A stretch of DNA of 64,000 nt. Origin: Odiellus spinosus (Eukaryota; Arthropoda; Arachnida; Opiliones; Phalangiidae). The DNA lies in assembly GCA_963920705.1 (NCBI GenBank), contig OY987230.1, positions 3,968,001-4,032,000 on the forward strand, given 5' to 3'. Shown piece by piece: positions 11,685 through 23,165 of this stretch. The position numbers were made by a program, and so were the translations under genes. The stretch's first letter is position 1, and each line of letters starts with the position of its first letter. The notes below the pieces were generated by a model. It saw only the letters and a program-made list of their open reading frames with translations, searched no databases and was not told the DNA's origin.

Positions 11685-12007
11685 CTTCGAAGGTAGAGCT
11701 CGTTGGTAACATTTGCCCTACTTTCAGATCAGTGCAGGGTTTGAATATATTTATTCCAATATCGACCACACGCGGGCTCTTTCACGCTTGGATTCTGGAT
11801 AGGGCTAAGTGTTTGAATAAAATTTTAGCGTTTGATAAAATCGTGTAAAAATTGAAAAGTAACATCATTAAGAGATAATATTAACCCAGTTGCGATAAAA
11901 AATAACTATTTTCGATTTTTTATAAATGAAAGTCGTCAATATAACGGTTATTACACAAAATAATCAGATAATTTTATCTATATACGGATGAATAAAAATG
12001 GTTTCTT

Positions 12008-12098
12008 CAACGGTATTTATCGTGCATAATAAAATTAAAAATGCTTCTACGACTAAAGTTTCGGCTTATTTAGGCCATCATCACAATAAATACCGTTG
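12008..12098. repeat. Short hairpin with 13-bp inverted ends
   Basis: CAACGGTATTTAT is mirrored by ATAAATACCGTTG at the right end. The centre reads CTACGACTAAAGTTTCGGCTTATTTAGGCC, a layout that resembles the 3' ends of Penelope-like or other retroelements, but no coding sequence accompanies it. Confidence 0.4.
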
Positions 12099-12999
12099 AA
12101 AAACATTATATTTTATTACTGTATGCACAAGTAGCCGTATTTATAATGCGAAATATAGTTGTAATAATATAATCGTATTGCCATTTACGTTTTTTGTTTA
12201 TAAAGTATGTATAGTTCACTTATTCCGCTTAATTACCAAACTCGTTAGCATTAAATTATAGAACTTTATGAAATATTTTAAAGGAGCACTTAACAAAAAA
12301 GTAATAAAAATTGTTCCTAACACATATTTGCGAAATACCTTCCAATATTTTTTTAAATATAAAGTATACAATTATGAAACGGTAAAATTAACAAAACATT
12401 AAGGGTATAACAAACATTATTAATTTACTTAAATTCTGGTAAGTGCTTAAAAGTTCTAGAAAGATCTGGAAAATTCCGGAAAAATGTAAAAATTTCTATT
12501 CATGAATTTTCAGCTTCAAAATCATGTATTTTATACAGGGTGTTTTAGAAAGGTCTGGAAAAAATGAAGGGGGTTCTTCGTGGGGTCAGACTGAGTGAAA
12601 AAGGTTTATGAACCTTTAGTCTCACGCGCTGCGTTGCGTAGTTATGAGCCCTTGAAAATAGTCCTCAAAAATACGAAAAACGACCGAAAGGTGTAGGTAA
12701 GATTGTGCCTTTGACCATTATTGTTTTTCTATTTAATTGTGCATAAGCTAATTATCGAGAGATAAGTTAAACAAGGTGTTTATTTACTAAAAAAAGCGTA
12801 TCAACATGTTTAGGAGTGTGCAATCATTAACTTTGGTCAGAAGTACTTGAACTCAAAGTGTGGTTTATTACGTGTGTTGCCGGTGTTGAAAAGGGAATTT
12901 TACAAGACACCATTAATTACCATAATTATCAATTGTTTAATAATCGGAATCAGACGTATTTACAAAAATTGTTCGAAAAGCATTCCGTCAGCGTTGATA

Positions 13000-13496
13000 C
13001 ACACTTGAGCCCGTCTAATAAATGATTATCTAACTCGTTCGAAGATCCCTTGTGTGTTGCGTATGGTTTCGCAGGCATTAATAATCCTTTGACGTAGATC
13101 TTCCACGTCACGCACTTCACTAACATAAACAAAAGTCCTTAAGGTGGCCCCAAAGAAAGAAATAACAAGGGTTTAGGTCCGGAGATCTGGCTGGTCACGC
13201 AACCGTTCCGCCACGACCAATCCACCTCAAAGGGAATGTTTCATTTAGGAAGGCCCTAACTAGGAGAGAAAAATGAGGTGGTGTACCGTCGTGCATAAAC
13301 CACATGTCTCGTCTCAAGGCCAATGGTACGTCTTCAAGAAGCTCGAACAGATTGTCTTGAAGAAACGGGAGATATGCCTTGGCTGCAAAAAGAATGGTCC
13401 AATTAAATGGTCACCAACAATTCCGCACCAGACGTTTAAGCTGAATTGAACTTGTTGAGCCCTAACACTTGTAGCGTGGGGGTTTTGTTTCGCCAT
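13000..13496 (-). pseudogene. Mirror copy of the mariner transposase C-terminal part
   Basis: Minus-strand frames 12950-13132 and 13314-13496 encode the same peptides as 14389-14571 and 14025-14207. This is the left arm of the inverted duplication. It lacks the N-terminal DNA-binding region, which exists only once, in the centre. Confidence 0.7.
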
Positions 13497-13633
13497 TGAT
13501 GCCTGTTGTGCATGTTCAATATGCCGTCACGAGAAAAATGGCCTCATCCTTAACTAAAAGATTTTGGGGTAAGTTGATGTCTTGATGTTGAGCGATAAAC
13601 CACTGACAAAAGTCCAGTCTTCTCCGTAATCAA

Positions 13634-14571
13634 CAAACTATCCAAACTGTCGACAGACGTTTGAGGGAAGGTGGACATATCCAACCGGCGGGACGAGGTG
13701 CTGTAGCTCCAGACGTTCCTGGAGAGGTGGAGGAACAAGTACTCACCATTTTCGACGAAGATCCAGGAACAAGCACTAGGCGAGTTGGACGCCAATTGGG
13801 AGTAAGTCACGTTCTTATCTGGTGAATACTCCGAGGACATCAGTTTCACCCTTACCATCTACAGAAGGTCCAAGCCCTTAACGAAACGGATTACCCGAGC
13901 AGACTGGACTTTTGTCAGTGGTTTATCGCTCAACATCTAGACATCAACTTACCCCAAAACCTTTTAGTTACGGATGAGGCCATTTTTCCCGTGATGGCAT
14001 ATTGAACATGCACAACAGGCATCAGTGGGCGCAACAAAACCCCACGCTACAAGTGTTAGGGCTCAACAAGTTCAATTCAGCTTAAACGTCTGGTGCGGAA
14101 TTGTTGGTGACCATTTAATTGGACCATTCTTTTTGCAGCCAAGGCATATCTCCCGTTTCTTCAAGACAATCTGTTCGAGCTTCTTGAAGACGTACCATTG
14201 GCCTTGAGACGAGACATGTGGTTTATGCACGACGGTACACCACCTCATTTTTCTCTCCTAGTTAGGGCCTTCCTAAATGAAACATTCCCTTTGAGGTGGA
14301 TTGGTCGTGGCGGAACGGTTGCGTGACCAGCCAGATCTCCGGACCTAAACCCTTGTTATTTCTTTCTTTGGGGCCACCTTAAGGACTTTTGTTTATGTTA
14401 GTGAAGTGCGTGACGTGGAAGATCTACGTCAAAGGATTATTAATGCCTGCGAAACCATACGCAACACACAAGGGATCTTCGAACGAGTTAGATAATCATT
14501 TATTAGACGGGCTCAAGTGTGTATCAACGCTGACGGAATGCTTTTCGAACAATTTTTGTAAATACTTCTGA
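13634..14571 (+). pseudogene. Tc1/mariner-like transposase, broken
   Basis: The N-terminal part lies in the unique centre (about 13634-13900), with a helix-turn-helix-like stretch containing STRRVGRQLGVSH. The catalytic core continues into the right arm: first acid in LLVTDEAIF, second in WFMHDGTPPHF, third in ARSPDLNP, with 36 residues between the second and third. Defects include a stop after VLIW (13820s), a frameshift near 13985, and a TGA where WPARSPD expects tryptophan (about 14323). The usual ATG and first domain are not preserved. Open frames at 14025-14207 and 14389-14571, and their minus-strand twins, are pieces of this gene. The element is dead in this copy. Confidence 0.75.
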
Positions 14572-15110
14572 TTCCGATTATTAAACAATTGATAATTATG
14601 GTAATTAATGGTGTCTTGTAAAATTCCCTTTTCAACACCCGCAACACACGTAATAAACCACACTTTGAGTTCAAGTACTTCTGACCAAAGTTAATGATTG
14701 CACACTCCTAAACATGTTGATACGCTTTTTTTAGTAAATAAACACCTTGTTTAATTTATCTCTCGATAATTAGCTTATGCACAATTAAATTGAAAAACAA
14801 TAATGGTCAAAGGCACAATCTTACCTACACCTTTCGGTCGTTTTTCGTATTTTTGAGGACTATTTTCAAGGGCTCATAACTACGCAACGCAGCGCGTGAG
14901 ACTAAAGGTTCATAAACCTTTTTCACTCAGTCTGACCCCACGAAGAACCCCCTTCATTTTTTCCAGACCTTTCTAAAACACCCTGTATATCTCGTGATTT
15001 CTAATGGGTTTTTGCTAGTCGTAAATAATCGCAACATTATCAGATAATTTTATACAAACGCCGCAACAAAAAATGTTGCGCAAGATCTAATTATGTCTGG
15101 CTACACCTAG

Positions 15111-15126
15111 CTCTCTCTCTCTCTCT
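15111..15126 (+). repeat. (CT)n microsatellite
   Basis: Eight CT units. Confidence 0.9.
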
Positions 15127-15758
15127 ATTGAGTTTGTAAAATACCAAAGGCATTTTAAGGCTTTATTTATTTTCAAGCAAAAACCCGTGAAAAATCACGG
15201 GGCAGTTTCAGAACCTTTCTAGAACTTTTAAGCACTTTCCATACCTTTTCTGGAGGGGAGGGGAAGAGGTACATAAAGTTACGGACGGACCTACGCACAG
15301 ACATGGGATTTTAATATGTTTTTGATTGATTTGACGATTATGATTTTTAACCAGATACTCAAGTTTATTATAAGTCACATGTTTGTTGGTGATAAAATAA
15401 ATAAGCAATAGTATGCCTTGAACAAACAGTGTCTAGACAACGAATATTTTTATAAATTTAAATTAGAGCTTAATACGCCTGTACTGTTAAACAATGAAAG
15501 AGTTGTACTATCTCAGTAATTTGCAAACGTAATGTAATTTAGCCTTTTAGGAGGAGGATAGTTTCAAAGACTAGCTTCCACTGGACCATAAACCTTTTTT
15601 ATACAAATTACCAATACTGGGGAAAAATCAAAGGCTACACACAATTATAGAAGGCGCTTGTCGAAAAACTCTAAGGATTGTTTACTTGGATAAATCTACC
15701 GCCTCTAGGATTTTTGAGACTTACCATGTAAACTTCAAAGGACCTTTATGCATTCCAG

Positions 15759-15955
15759 ATGACGTTAGTTCTTCCTTGGGAAGATCTACACGCCGAATCT
15801 GCTCTGGTCGAAATGTTCGGACAAAGAGGCGCCCACAAATCTCAGGTCATAGTGGCCATAGGGGCTTTAGCTGGCCTGACAGTTTCTATGTTCGGTTCTA
15901 TGTTTCCCATGCCCAGAATAGTTTACGCCATGGCCAAAGATGGTCTCATATTCAG
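15759..15955 (+). CDS. SLC7A4-like transporter, internal exon B
   Basis: 197-bp exon between a CATTCCAG acceptor and a GTATGT donor. It starts in phase 0 (MTLVLPWEDL) and ends two bases into a codon (AG), completed by A from exon C to give arginine. The peptide holds one membrane segment (VIVAIGALAGLTVSMFGS) and the conserved FPMPRIVYAMAKDGL motif of CAT transporters. The overlapping frames 15686-16063 and 15759-15989 run through the donor into intron and are not the spliced product. Confidence 0.95.
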
Positions 15956-16019
15956 GTATGTATCTGGCGCTGTATTAACAAGCCTTTAAATTTTACAAGA
16001 TTTGGTAACGTTATTTCAG

Positions 16020-16400
16020 AACGTTATCCAGTATCTGGACGTTCGTCGGTACCCCGGCTTTAGCAACCGGTATCTTAGGTCTCTTGACATCGATGGTCTC
16101 TCTCCTAATTGGCCTGGACGTCCTGGTCGAAATGATGTCTATCGGGACCTTGATGGCTTATACCCTCGTTTCGACGTGTGTCCTCCTGTTACGTTATCAG
16201 CCGCTTCAACAAACGACGCTTGTAGATTTACTTCCGGAATCTATTCGATCCGCTTGTCCGACTCCGTCACGTGAAGTGGCTCCTCCGCTATCGAATCTAC
16301 CATCGTCGGTCCCTGGACTTGGCGTCCTTGGATCATCGGCCGTCACAAACCCAATGGCGACTAATACCATGAACAGGATCACCATACGTGCCAAGACCAG
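16020..16400 (+). CDS. SLC7A4-like transporter, internal exon C
   Basis: 381-bp exon after a short 64-bp intron (15956-16019), with acceptor TTTCAG and donor GTAAGC. The spliced frame reads DGLIFR into [17 protein letters not shown]. Two membrane segments follow, the second containing [15 protein letters not shown] and LLLRYQP, wording close to CAT-4. The last ~60 residues are a Ser/Pro/Thr-rich hydrophilic loop, as in the long cytoplasmic loop of CAT proteins. It ends two bases into a codon, matching phase at 57239. Frames at 16002-16274 and 16206-16475 are shadows. Confidence 0.95.
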
Positions 16401-16889
16401 GTAAGCTCGAGGAACTATCGCGTTGGGAGACGGCGGACGGATTTTGGGAACATCAGAACTTGGTTTCTTTCTCAAACCCTTATCGTACGGGGAATTATGG
16501 TATTCACCCTTACAATATTTCCCAACTAAAGGGTTTACATAACTTATGGTTTTGTTTCCTTTTAACCGTTTGTTGTGCCCATATTATAAAAAAGTGGAAG
16601 GCCGATTTTTAGGGGTATCAGCCAACGGGAATCCTAGTTTATAACTAAACGCTCCATTTTGATCCAGTAACGAGACCTTCTGAATGACAGCCAAACATTC
16701 CATTTTGGGACGCCCAATAATGCTAGGTCCATGGTGCCATTTGTGTTAATCCTACTCTAGTAGGTGGTTACATATATTTGAAACATATGATTGAGGATTT
16801 CTTCATAAACCCGAGGACAATCCCTCTAATAGGTGTTTTCGAATGTTTGTACTCACGAGCACGGCTAAGTTCATTGGTTTGTAGGTAGG

Positions 16890-17100
16890 TCAGCGGTTTG
16901 CAAAACAGCGTTTCCCAGTTCAGCGTCTGTCAAAACAGCGGTCTCTCAGAACAACGATTATCAAAATAAACTCTCTCAGAACAACGATTATCAAAATAAA
17001 CTCTCTCATAACAGCGGAAATTGCCAAAACAGCGCTTTCTCATAATCACGGTTTCACTTATCAGAGCTTTCTCTTAAACGGTTTCTCATTTCGGTTCTCT
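16890..17100. repeat. Degenerate AACAGCG-type subterminal repeats
   Basis: The words CAAAACAGCG, TCTCAGAACAACGATTATC and CTCTCATAACAGCG recur at about 20-35 bp. One 36-bp segment (CTCTCAGAACAACGATTATC plus the following AAAATAAA) occurs twice in tandem. It is similar in style to the GCGCAGTTTCC arrays at 51.4 and 58.3 kb and may be a terminal region of a non-autonomous DNA element. Confidence 0.4.
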
Positions 17101-17696
17101 TTCTATCGTTTTATTATTTAGATGAGGTACAACTAGATATGCTCTCCTATGGCCTCTGGACTGTTGCCCTTATTTAGGGTAGCGGCTCCATGAGCAGTTC
17201 TATCACTCCTTGTTAACAATTGTTAACAACCCTCAAAGAGATGGAGTGGCTGGCCTTTGCCGGTTTGAATTCCCGACTGGACTCTAAAAATAAGAGTCCG
17301 GGGTAAGCAAAGTAGTATAGATTAAATTGAGACAAGATTTATATACTTTAAAAGGATAACGTAATTAAGTATTAAATCGCAAAATGATTTATAAAAGTAT
17401 GGGTGAGTTAAATAAAATTTATAAAAAGGTGGGTCTAAGCGACGTATCATAAATTAATGTAGATGTTTGTCTAAAAGTAAAAACGTTTTAATTTTATTAT
17501 ATATTCATAATCAAAATCCATAAATAATGTCAAAATAGCAAAACTATATACCATAAGTAAAAATTCTAGGGATAATTATACTATAAGTACCATAACAGCT
17601 GTATGCCAATAAACAACATAATAACAATAAGACAAATCGTTAAAAGAAAACAGATCTCTCATCTTGAAAATTAACCTTGAAATTAACGTAATGTGG

Positions 17697-18475
17697 AATA
17701 AAGTCGAATCGGAATAGCGTCGAGTTTTTCTCGCTCGGAATAGATTCGAAAGGAACTGAATCGAAAGTTTTAGCATCGAAAAGAATAGTACCGAACGTAC
17801 AAGCGTCGAACTAAGTTTGAATTAATGTAGAACCATGTTTGTATTATAGTGTCGAAACAGGTATGTATTAAGAAAGTTCTTACTCCATACGAATTATGCT
17901 TGATTATATATATACATAATTTTATATATTTCAAAGCGCGAAACCGCAACCTACCCAACCTAAAGCCGGATTTACACAGATATTTTCACGCTCGCGCGCT
18001 GGATATATTTCTATGAGCGCACGAGCGTGAAATGTGTGAAAATAGGTCTGTGTGCATCCATCTCTACCTAACCTCGCTTCGCATAGCCACCTTGTATACT
18101 GACATCTCATGCATTTTTTCTTTGTGTTAACCCACCAAACTGCTTGTTTCTTATAAAAACTTAGCATATTCTTTAAATCCCTCATATTATCAATTCAATC
18201 CAATGGGATAACACCATCAAAACATTCGTGTATTATGCGTTATTCACTTTCGATTCGATTCTATTCCATTTTCAGTTCGAATCTATTCTGTTTTCAGTAT
18301 TTTCTACACTATTCCTTTCGACTCTATGGTAAATTGTGTTCGACAGTAGTCACTAAGTAGCAAAAATATTCGACCTTATTCAGTTTCGATCTTAATATTT
18401 TCGATGCTAGGTCAACATCGAAAAAAGGTCGACCTTAGGACCGTTCGATACTAATCTATTCTACACTAAGGTGTT
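17697..18475. repeat. Fold-back element with CGAATAG-type repeats in both arms
   Basis: The left arm (about 17697-17850) carries repeated GTCGAA, GGAATAG and ATCGAA words. The right arm (about 18235-18475) carries their reverse complements (CTATTCC, TTCGAT, TTCGAC). The centre is AT-rich with a GC-richer hairpin at about 17960-18060 (CACGCTCGCGCGCT against GAGCGCACGAGCGTG). No coding sequence. It is probably a non-autonomous element with subterminal repeats. Confidence 0.5.
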
Positions 18476-18834
18476 ACCCCAACCTAGCCTAACCTTACCT
18501 TAATTAACCGTATAGTTCCATAGCCACGCCGTATTAAAATATAGCTCGGATACAAAATCATTGTCGTATTTATAGCACAAACCTTTTGATGTAAAATTTT
18601 AAAAAGTAAAATCCTTACGGGATTTGTCTAAAAGATTATACACGAAACCTTGTTGCGGGTAAAATTCGTTTAAATACTGTTAATTCCACAAGGAGACAAT
18701 ACCGTGGTTTTAAAAATGCGGATCTGCTGATATGATACAGTTATTTTGAATACCTGCTGTTACGGTAATCGCTAACTTGAAAATCCGCTCTCATGATAAA
18801 GCTGTTACGGATGAACGCTGTTTTGAGGATTTGG

Positions 18835-18965
18835 GTCGAAATGATCGAATTTCATATGATCGATTGAGTTAAAAAACTAACCTAATCTAACCTAACCTAA
18901 ATATTTCGATCATTTAATCCAAATAACTGGTTTCGATCACTTAAAAGTCGATCAATTGGGACGAT
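18835..18965. repeat. Short inverted GATCGAA repeats around CCTAACC tract
   Basis: TCGAAATGATCGAATTTCATATGATCGATTGAG on the left (two 20-base halves) pairs loosely with TTTCGATCATT and TTTCGATCACTTAAAAGTCGATCAATTGG on the right. Between them lies CTAACCTAATCTAACCTAACC. It may be a small fold-back element. Confidence 0.35.
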
Positions 18966-19284
18966 ACCGTTTTGAGATTTGCTAATACAGGAAAGCGCTA
19001 AACTACCTACATACCAGTTCATTAAGGATTGAATTCGGCTAACGAATGGTGTTTCTGTTTTTCGAGAAGGATGGATTCGTCCGAAAGTGAAGGATCCCCG
19101 ACGTCTCCCGTGGACACTCAACCGCCCTGGGTACCAACTAACGACTCGGGAGCTAAAGGAGGGTTCGTACGTAAAATAGTCCATTTTGATTAAACCGAGA
19201 GCTCATGAAACCCTCCCGAAAGAAATAAGGGTGTCAACCATACGTTCCATCTCTTTTTCTAAAAATATTGGAGATGCAGAGGAA

Positions 19285-19810
19285 AGGATTGAACCGAAAA
19301 GTAGGGTCTGACCACGTAATGCGAGTTTTTGCATTACATAGCTCTATTCTTTATTAGTCTATTTGCGAGGTTTCAGATTAATAGGCCTCACAAAACCTAA
19401 TTTATAAATTAAAAGTAATTAGGGTCGATTTGGTGTTTTTCCCTAATACATGGTTCACCAGAATCAACGATTTATAGGAAAGGCCTATCCGATTCGGTCG
19501 AGGAATATCTTAAAATGAGCATGAACGTAGTGCCTAATTTAATTAATTAGACGATTAGAAAAACACCTTTTGGCCAAATTTTGAGTGATGATTTAGAAAT
19601 GATGTTATGGAACCATTTGACCAATTTTTAAGTGAGATTTTACAATTTTAAGCGACCCATGTTTTGTTGTTTAGTCCGCCCTCCGATTTTCGTTGTATAG
19701 GATTCGCGGCGAATAAACAATGGAGGCTGCCACTTCAAAATTAGAAGTCCTAGAAATTTTGAGGTCTAGAAATTTGTCGATTATGGGTCGCCCTCTACGA
19801 CAAATATTTC
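19285..19810. repeat. Left member of a large inverted repeat pair
   Basis: About 520 bp matching, in reverse complement, 27970-28125 plus 29813-30335. The second member is split by insertion of MULE B. Shared landmarks include the 19661-19669 GTTTTGTTG target site, the GGTCGCCCTCTACGACAAATATTT end and the GTAGGGTCT end. The two may be TIRs of one roughly 11-kb element (19285-30335), since deeply overgrown by other insertions. The divergence indicates it is old. Confidence 0.6.
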
Positions 19811-20342
19811 ATTTGTTTTAAATTATCTCTAATTAAATTAGTTAAGTTAAGTTTAATATAACTAAGAGGTATTTTAATAATTATTTGGGAACAATTGAAA
19901 AAAAATAAAATTAAGTTGAATTTATAATATTTGTTGTAGTCACGTGGTGAACTTTTAGAATATTTTTATTTATCGTACATCACTGGAGCACGAAAAAAAC
20001 AGAGAGGTAAAACTTTGGAGGAAATAAATATTCCCATGTCACAGCAGCGTGCAAAGCTTGAGAACGGTATATTATTATGGTTCGGTCTACTACCTACTTC
20101 AATTTACTTCCTCAAATTTAACTAAACAAACTTTATTTTCAAGATTGGGTTCGTAAGGGGGTAGATGACAACTAGTAAAGTATACTAGTTCCAAGATTCC
20201 ACCCAATCTTCATGATTTACCAAAAACCAAGGTTGTTACAATACCCTTATTGATCATAATATCACTTCTGTACTAAAAGCAACATCGTTAGGTTGTCGCT
20301 CGTCTTCATATTACTAAAAAGTTAAGTTTCAAAAGTAGTCAT

Positions 20343-20967
20343 CATGGCTCCCAGCAAAGGAACAAATAACAAGAGGTCCAAGGGTCCTTTGTCGTGGAAA
20401 AAGTGTTATCGTAAAAGATTGAAAAAAAGGGTATATAATTACAATCAATCTTTATAAATAATTTCAACTGTGGGCTAGTTATAAGCAATTGAAGATAATT
20501 TCAAAACGTATTTGTTTATATTATACTATTTTTCCTCGTTGCAATCAAGCCCATGGTTGGTATGTGTGGGAGTCCAATTCTTACAATTTTTCTCCAATCA
20601 CTCATTTCAGTGAGCAATTTGAATCAGTTTCTCCGGAAAGACCATTGATACCATCACCGGAAGCAACAACTAGGAGAAAGATCGAACAAATGTCCTATTC
20701 TGGAATAGGAATCTCTCGTCCTTAAATTTAGATAATTTAGTTCACAATAATGTCGAGGGAATTAATGAGAATTTAGTTTTGGACAAAAGTTTCCCCGATG
20801 AATTGGGTATTTTAGCCAACAACACCAAAATCGAAATTGAGATAGACATGGACCCTGAAATTCTGGGAGGAGGGAATTTAGTCACACCTAAGTTAATCCA
20901 ATTAAAAGATAAAGAAACAAATACAAATGCATTGCCAAACTTTGAAGACCCAGGGTTGAACTCTTAA
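20343..20967 (+). pseudogene. Possible transposase N-terminus, decayed, unassigned
   Basis: An ATG at 20343 opens a basic peptide (APSKGTNNKRSKGP.. with many Lys/Arg) that could splice at a GTATAT near 20429. Two further frames follow: 20489-20725, with an SPEATTRRKIEQM motif, and 20779-20967, which is acidic and repeats EIEIDMDPEI. The pattern of basic start, linker and acidic stretch resembles the beginnings of some Mutator-type transposase genes in insects and cnidarians, but I recognise no domain and cannot name it. Coordinates mark the region and not a confirmed gene. Confidence 0.25.
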
Positions 20968-21133
20968 ATTATTATAGGCAAAAGAATAGTAGTCCCAGTT
21001 TTTTTCATAGAACCAATTCGGAAAATGGACAGCCATATACGTGAAAATTTAAATAACACCTGGATATTTCAAGATTGAAAGAGAGAAGAGTTCCGTGGTT
21101 TTAAAACTTTTAATAATGCACTAATAAAATATT

Positions 21134-21640
21134 TTACGTGATTTCGTGGCTATTGGCAGATGTGCAAATTGAAGTCCATAACTCATCAAATCCATCCTGT
21201 CTTTTTTGTTTCAGAATTCTCTGTATATACTCAATTTTCGATCGAGCTTCTTTGTAGTTTAGGTTGACCTTTTGCAATTCAGCATTTAAAACTTCCACAC
21301 GATCAAAGACTGATATTATCGTTTTCAAATAAAACAAAAAGTTAAATTTCTTCAAGGCTTTCAAAAAACCAGAAGCTTTAAAACCAGCCTCACTAGTCTC
21401 AGTTTTGGATGTGGTTTCAAGAAATTGAATCAGTACCGAATAATTTTCTAATAGACGTTTCAAGGAATTGACTCGAACGCACCATCTAGTTTGGCAAAAA
21501 GAGCTCAAATTTCTTTCAGTGCTAGGGTGAAGAATTTCTTCGTCTGCCTGAAGATTTTTGATGTCGGGTTCAAGACAGCGGTAATAGCAATTTTCGGGTG
21601 GAATTTTGTCGGGAAAATTGATTCAATTTGATTGAACATT
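21134..21640 (-). pseudogene. hAT/ZMYM1-like transposase fragment
   Basis: The 124-residue frame 21134-21508 opens with SFCQTRWCVRVNSLKRLLENY, divided by family wording into TRW..R..SL and a following helix-rich stretch. It then has ETSEAGFKASGFLKALKKF and ISVFDRVEVLNAELQK. This is the arrangement of the C-terminal half of hAT-derived proteins of the ZMYM1 type. Reading upstream on the minus strand to about 21640 gives more related sequence with stops. The N-terminal zinc finger and the hAT dimerisation region are both missing, so this is an internal fragment. No TIRs were found for it. Confidence 0.55.
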
Positions 21641-21724
21641 AACTCAATGTTTGATAATAATACGTCATTTAGGCTTACTGGCTTTTCTCAATTCTCACAC
21701 AGTTTTTTGTGGGACCTTGAGCCC

Positions 21725-21850
21725 ACGACCCCCATAAGATATGCCAGATTCCAAAGGGGGCTCTGGAAATATTCTGGGGGGGCTCTGCCCCCCCAGAATC
21801 TTCCCAGGGGGGGCCCGGGCACCCACAGCCCCCACAGGATCGGCGCCCTT
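21725..21850. other. GC-rich hairpin patch
   Basis: A dense G/C patch with GGGGGGGCTCTGCCCCCCC and AGGGGGGGCCCGGG, quite unlike the AT-rich surroundings. It forms strong local hairpins and may be the remnant of a transposon end. The frames across it (21632-21943, 21741-21962) are Gly/Pro artefacts. Confidence 0.5.
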
Positions 21851-22297
21851 GTCCGTGATGTTTTCCATGTTTACTTATCGCTGCTCAAATTGCGAGAAAC
21901 AAAAGGAAATTTGTACAGACAGGGTAGCGGAAAATTTCTCTAAAAAAGGAAAAGGAAGATAACCAGCTTTCAGTGGGTGATTTGTCAGTATGTGGATTAT
22001 GGGAATAGGTTCTGGCTACGTTAATCTTCAGGAGGTATTTTCTGTAATAGAAATACCCGTCATGGCAGCAAACACGTGGAGTAAAATTGAGAAACGTCTG
22101 GGAAATTTGTGGGTCGATGTAATAACGGATAACATGTTAGACTAGATGGTCAAGCCCATAGGAATAGCTAGACCCATGACATTGTAAAAGAGGCTGAAAA
22201 GAATTATGCTTTAGCAGGGGCTTGTTATGCATGCATAAACCTCTTTGAACAATTTGAATGGCGTTTCGAGATTCCTTTAAACACGAAGTTGCGTAAA

Positions 22298-22585
22298 GTT
22301 TTTCAAATCCTGTTTTTCAAATCCTGTTTTTCAAATCATGTTTTTCAAATCATGTTTTTCAAATCAGGTTTTTCAAATCAGGTTTTTCAAATCAGGTTTT
22401 TCAAATCAGGTTTTTCAAATCAGGTTTTTCAAATCAGGTTTTTCAAATCAGGTTTTTCAAATCAGGTTTTTCAAATCAGGTTTTTCAAATCAGGTTTTGC
22501 AAATCAGGTTTTTCAAATCAGGTTTTGCAAATCAGGTTTTGCAAATCAGGTTTTGCAAATCAGGTTTTGCAAATCAGGTTTTTCA
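22298..22585 (+). repeat. 14-bp tandem array GTTTTTCAAATCAG (~20 copies)
   Basis: Twenty or so head-to-tail copies. The first few end in TCCT or TCAT, the middle copies are uniform TCAG, and the last ones vary between GTTTTTC and GTTTTGC. The mirrored array in the right TIR (49064-49255) has the same period but a uniform TCGT variant. The long Phe/Ser-repeat frames here (22289-22651 and 22338-22601) are artefacts of the repeat. Confidence 0.9.
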
Positions 22586-22589
22586 ACTT

Positions 22590-23165
22590 GGCTACCTGTG
22601 AACGCGTCTTTATATCTAATCTTCATTAATTTATCTTGGATACCCGTGTGAAAGCGGCTTTATATCTAATCTTTATTAATTTATCTTGGATACTCGTGTG
22701 AAAGCGGCTTTATATCTAATCGTTATTAATTTATCCTGGATACCCGTGTGTACGCGGCTTTATATCTAATCTTAATTTTTCTTTGATACCAGTCTGAACG
22801 CGGATTTATATCTAATCTTTATTAATTTATCTTGGATGCCCGTGTGAACGCGGATTTATATCTAATCTTAATTTTTCTTTGATACCAGTCTGAACGCGGA
22901 TTTATATCTAATCTTTATTAATTTATCTTGGATGCCCGTGTGAACGCGGCTTTATATCTTATATTTATTCATTTTTAATTTAGATACCCGTGCGAACGGG
23001 CATTTGTATCTATTCTATATTAAGTCATTTTATCTTGGATACCCTGTGAACACGCCTTTATATCTAATCTTTATTAATTTTTAACTTGAATACTCGTGAA
23101 AACTCACCTTAATATATAAAATTTATTAATTCATTTTATCTTGGACACCTGTGAAAACACGCCTT
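22590..23165 (+). repeat. ~50-bp subterminal tandem repeats (~11 copies)
   Basis: Each unit reads roughly TTATCTTGGATACCCGTGTG, then AACGCGGCTTTATATCTAATC, then TTTATTAAT. Units drift progressively toward the inner side. The same unit family occurs at 25660-26045, 42310-42537, 48673-49060 and 62925-63240. Subterminal arrays of this kind may be transposase-binding sites. Confidence 0.85.

Larger units (their letters stand above)
12536..14985. mobile_element. Tc1/mariner-superfamily element in mirror-image form
   Basis: Bounded by TA on both sides (12534-12535 and 14986-14987), with ends CAGGGTGTTTTAGAAAGG. The arms 12536-13620 and 13901-14985 (1085 bp each) are almost perfect inverted copies around a 280-bp unique centre. 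The right arm plus centre carries the transposase reading to the right; the left arm repeats only its C-terminal two-thirds in reverse. The TA target and terminal sequence fit Tc1/mariner. The left half appears to have been replaced by an inverted copy of the right half. Confidence 0.85.
5331..15758 (+). other. SLC7A4-like intron A (10.4 kb)
   Basis: Starts GTAAGT and ends in CAG before 15759. It is filled with repeats listed separately: hAT-like ends, short fold-back elements, an inverted Penelope-like fragment, and the mirror-image mariner element. Stretches with nothing recognisable are about 5540-6320, 7470-8080, 9765-10940, 11350-12000, 12100-12530 and 15130-15700. The open frames at 7527-7814, 9958-10203, 10293-10484 and 10353-10550 show no domain. 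Confidence 0.85.

Noticed and set aside
16002..16475. Other frames over exon C (16002-16274, 16206-16475, 16388-16612)
   Set aside because: Exon C is fixed by splice phase and CAT family motifs; these are shadows or read-through into intron.
18875..18898. Telomere
   Set aside because: Only three to four imperfect CCTAA units in the middle of other repeats.
22289..22651. Phe/Ser/Asn-repeat ORFs (also 22338-22601, 48999-49214, 49033-49263)
   Set aside because: Translations of a 14-bp tandem array; the same repeat gives similar peptides in several frames.
22590..23165. CRISPR-like spacing of the ~50-bp repeats
   Set aside because: Repeats are contiguous with no unique spacers, and the DNA is clearly eukaryotic.
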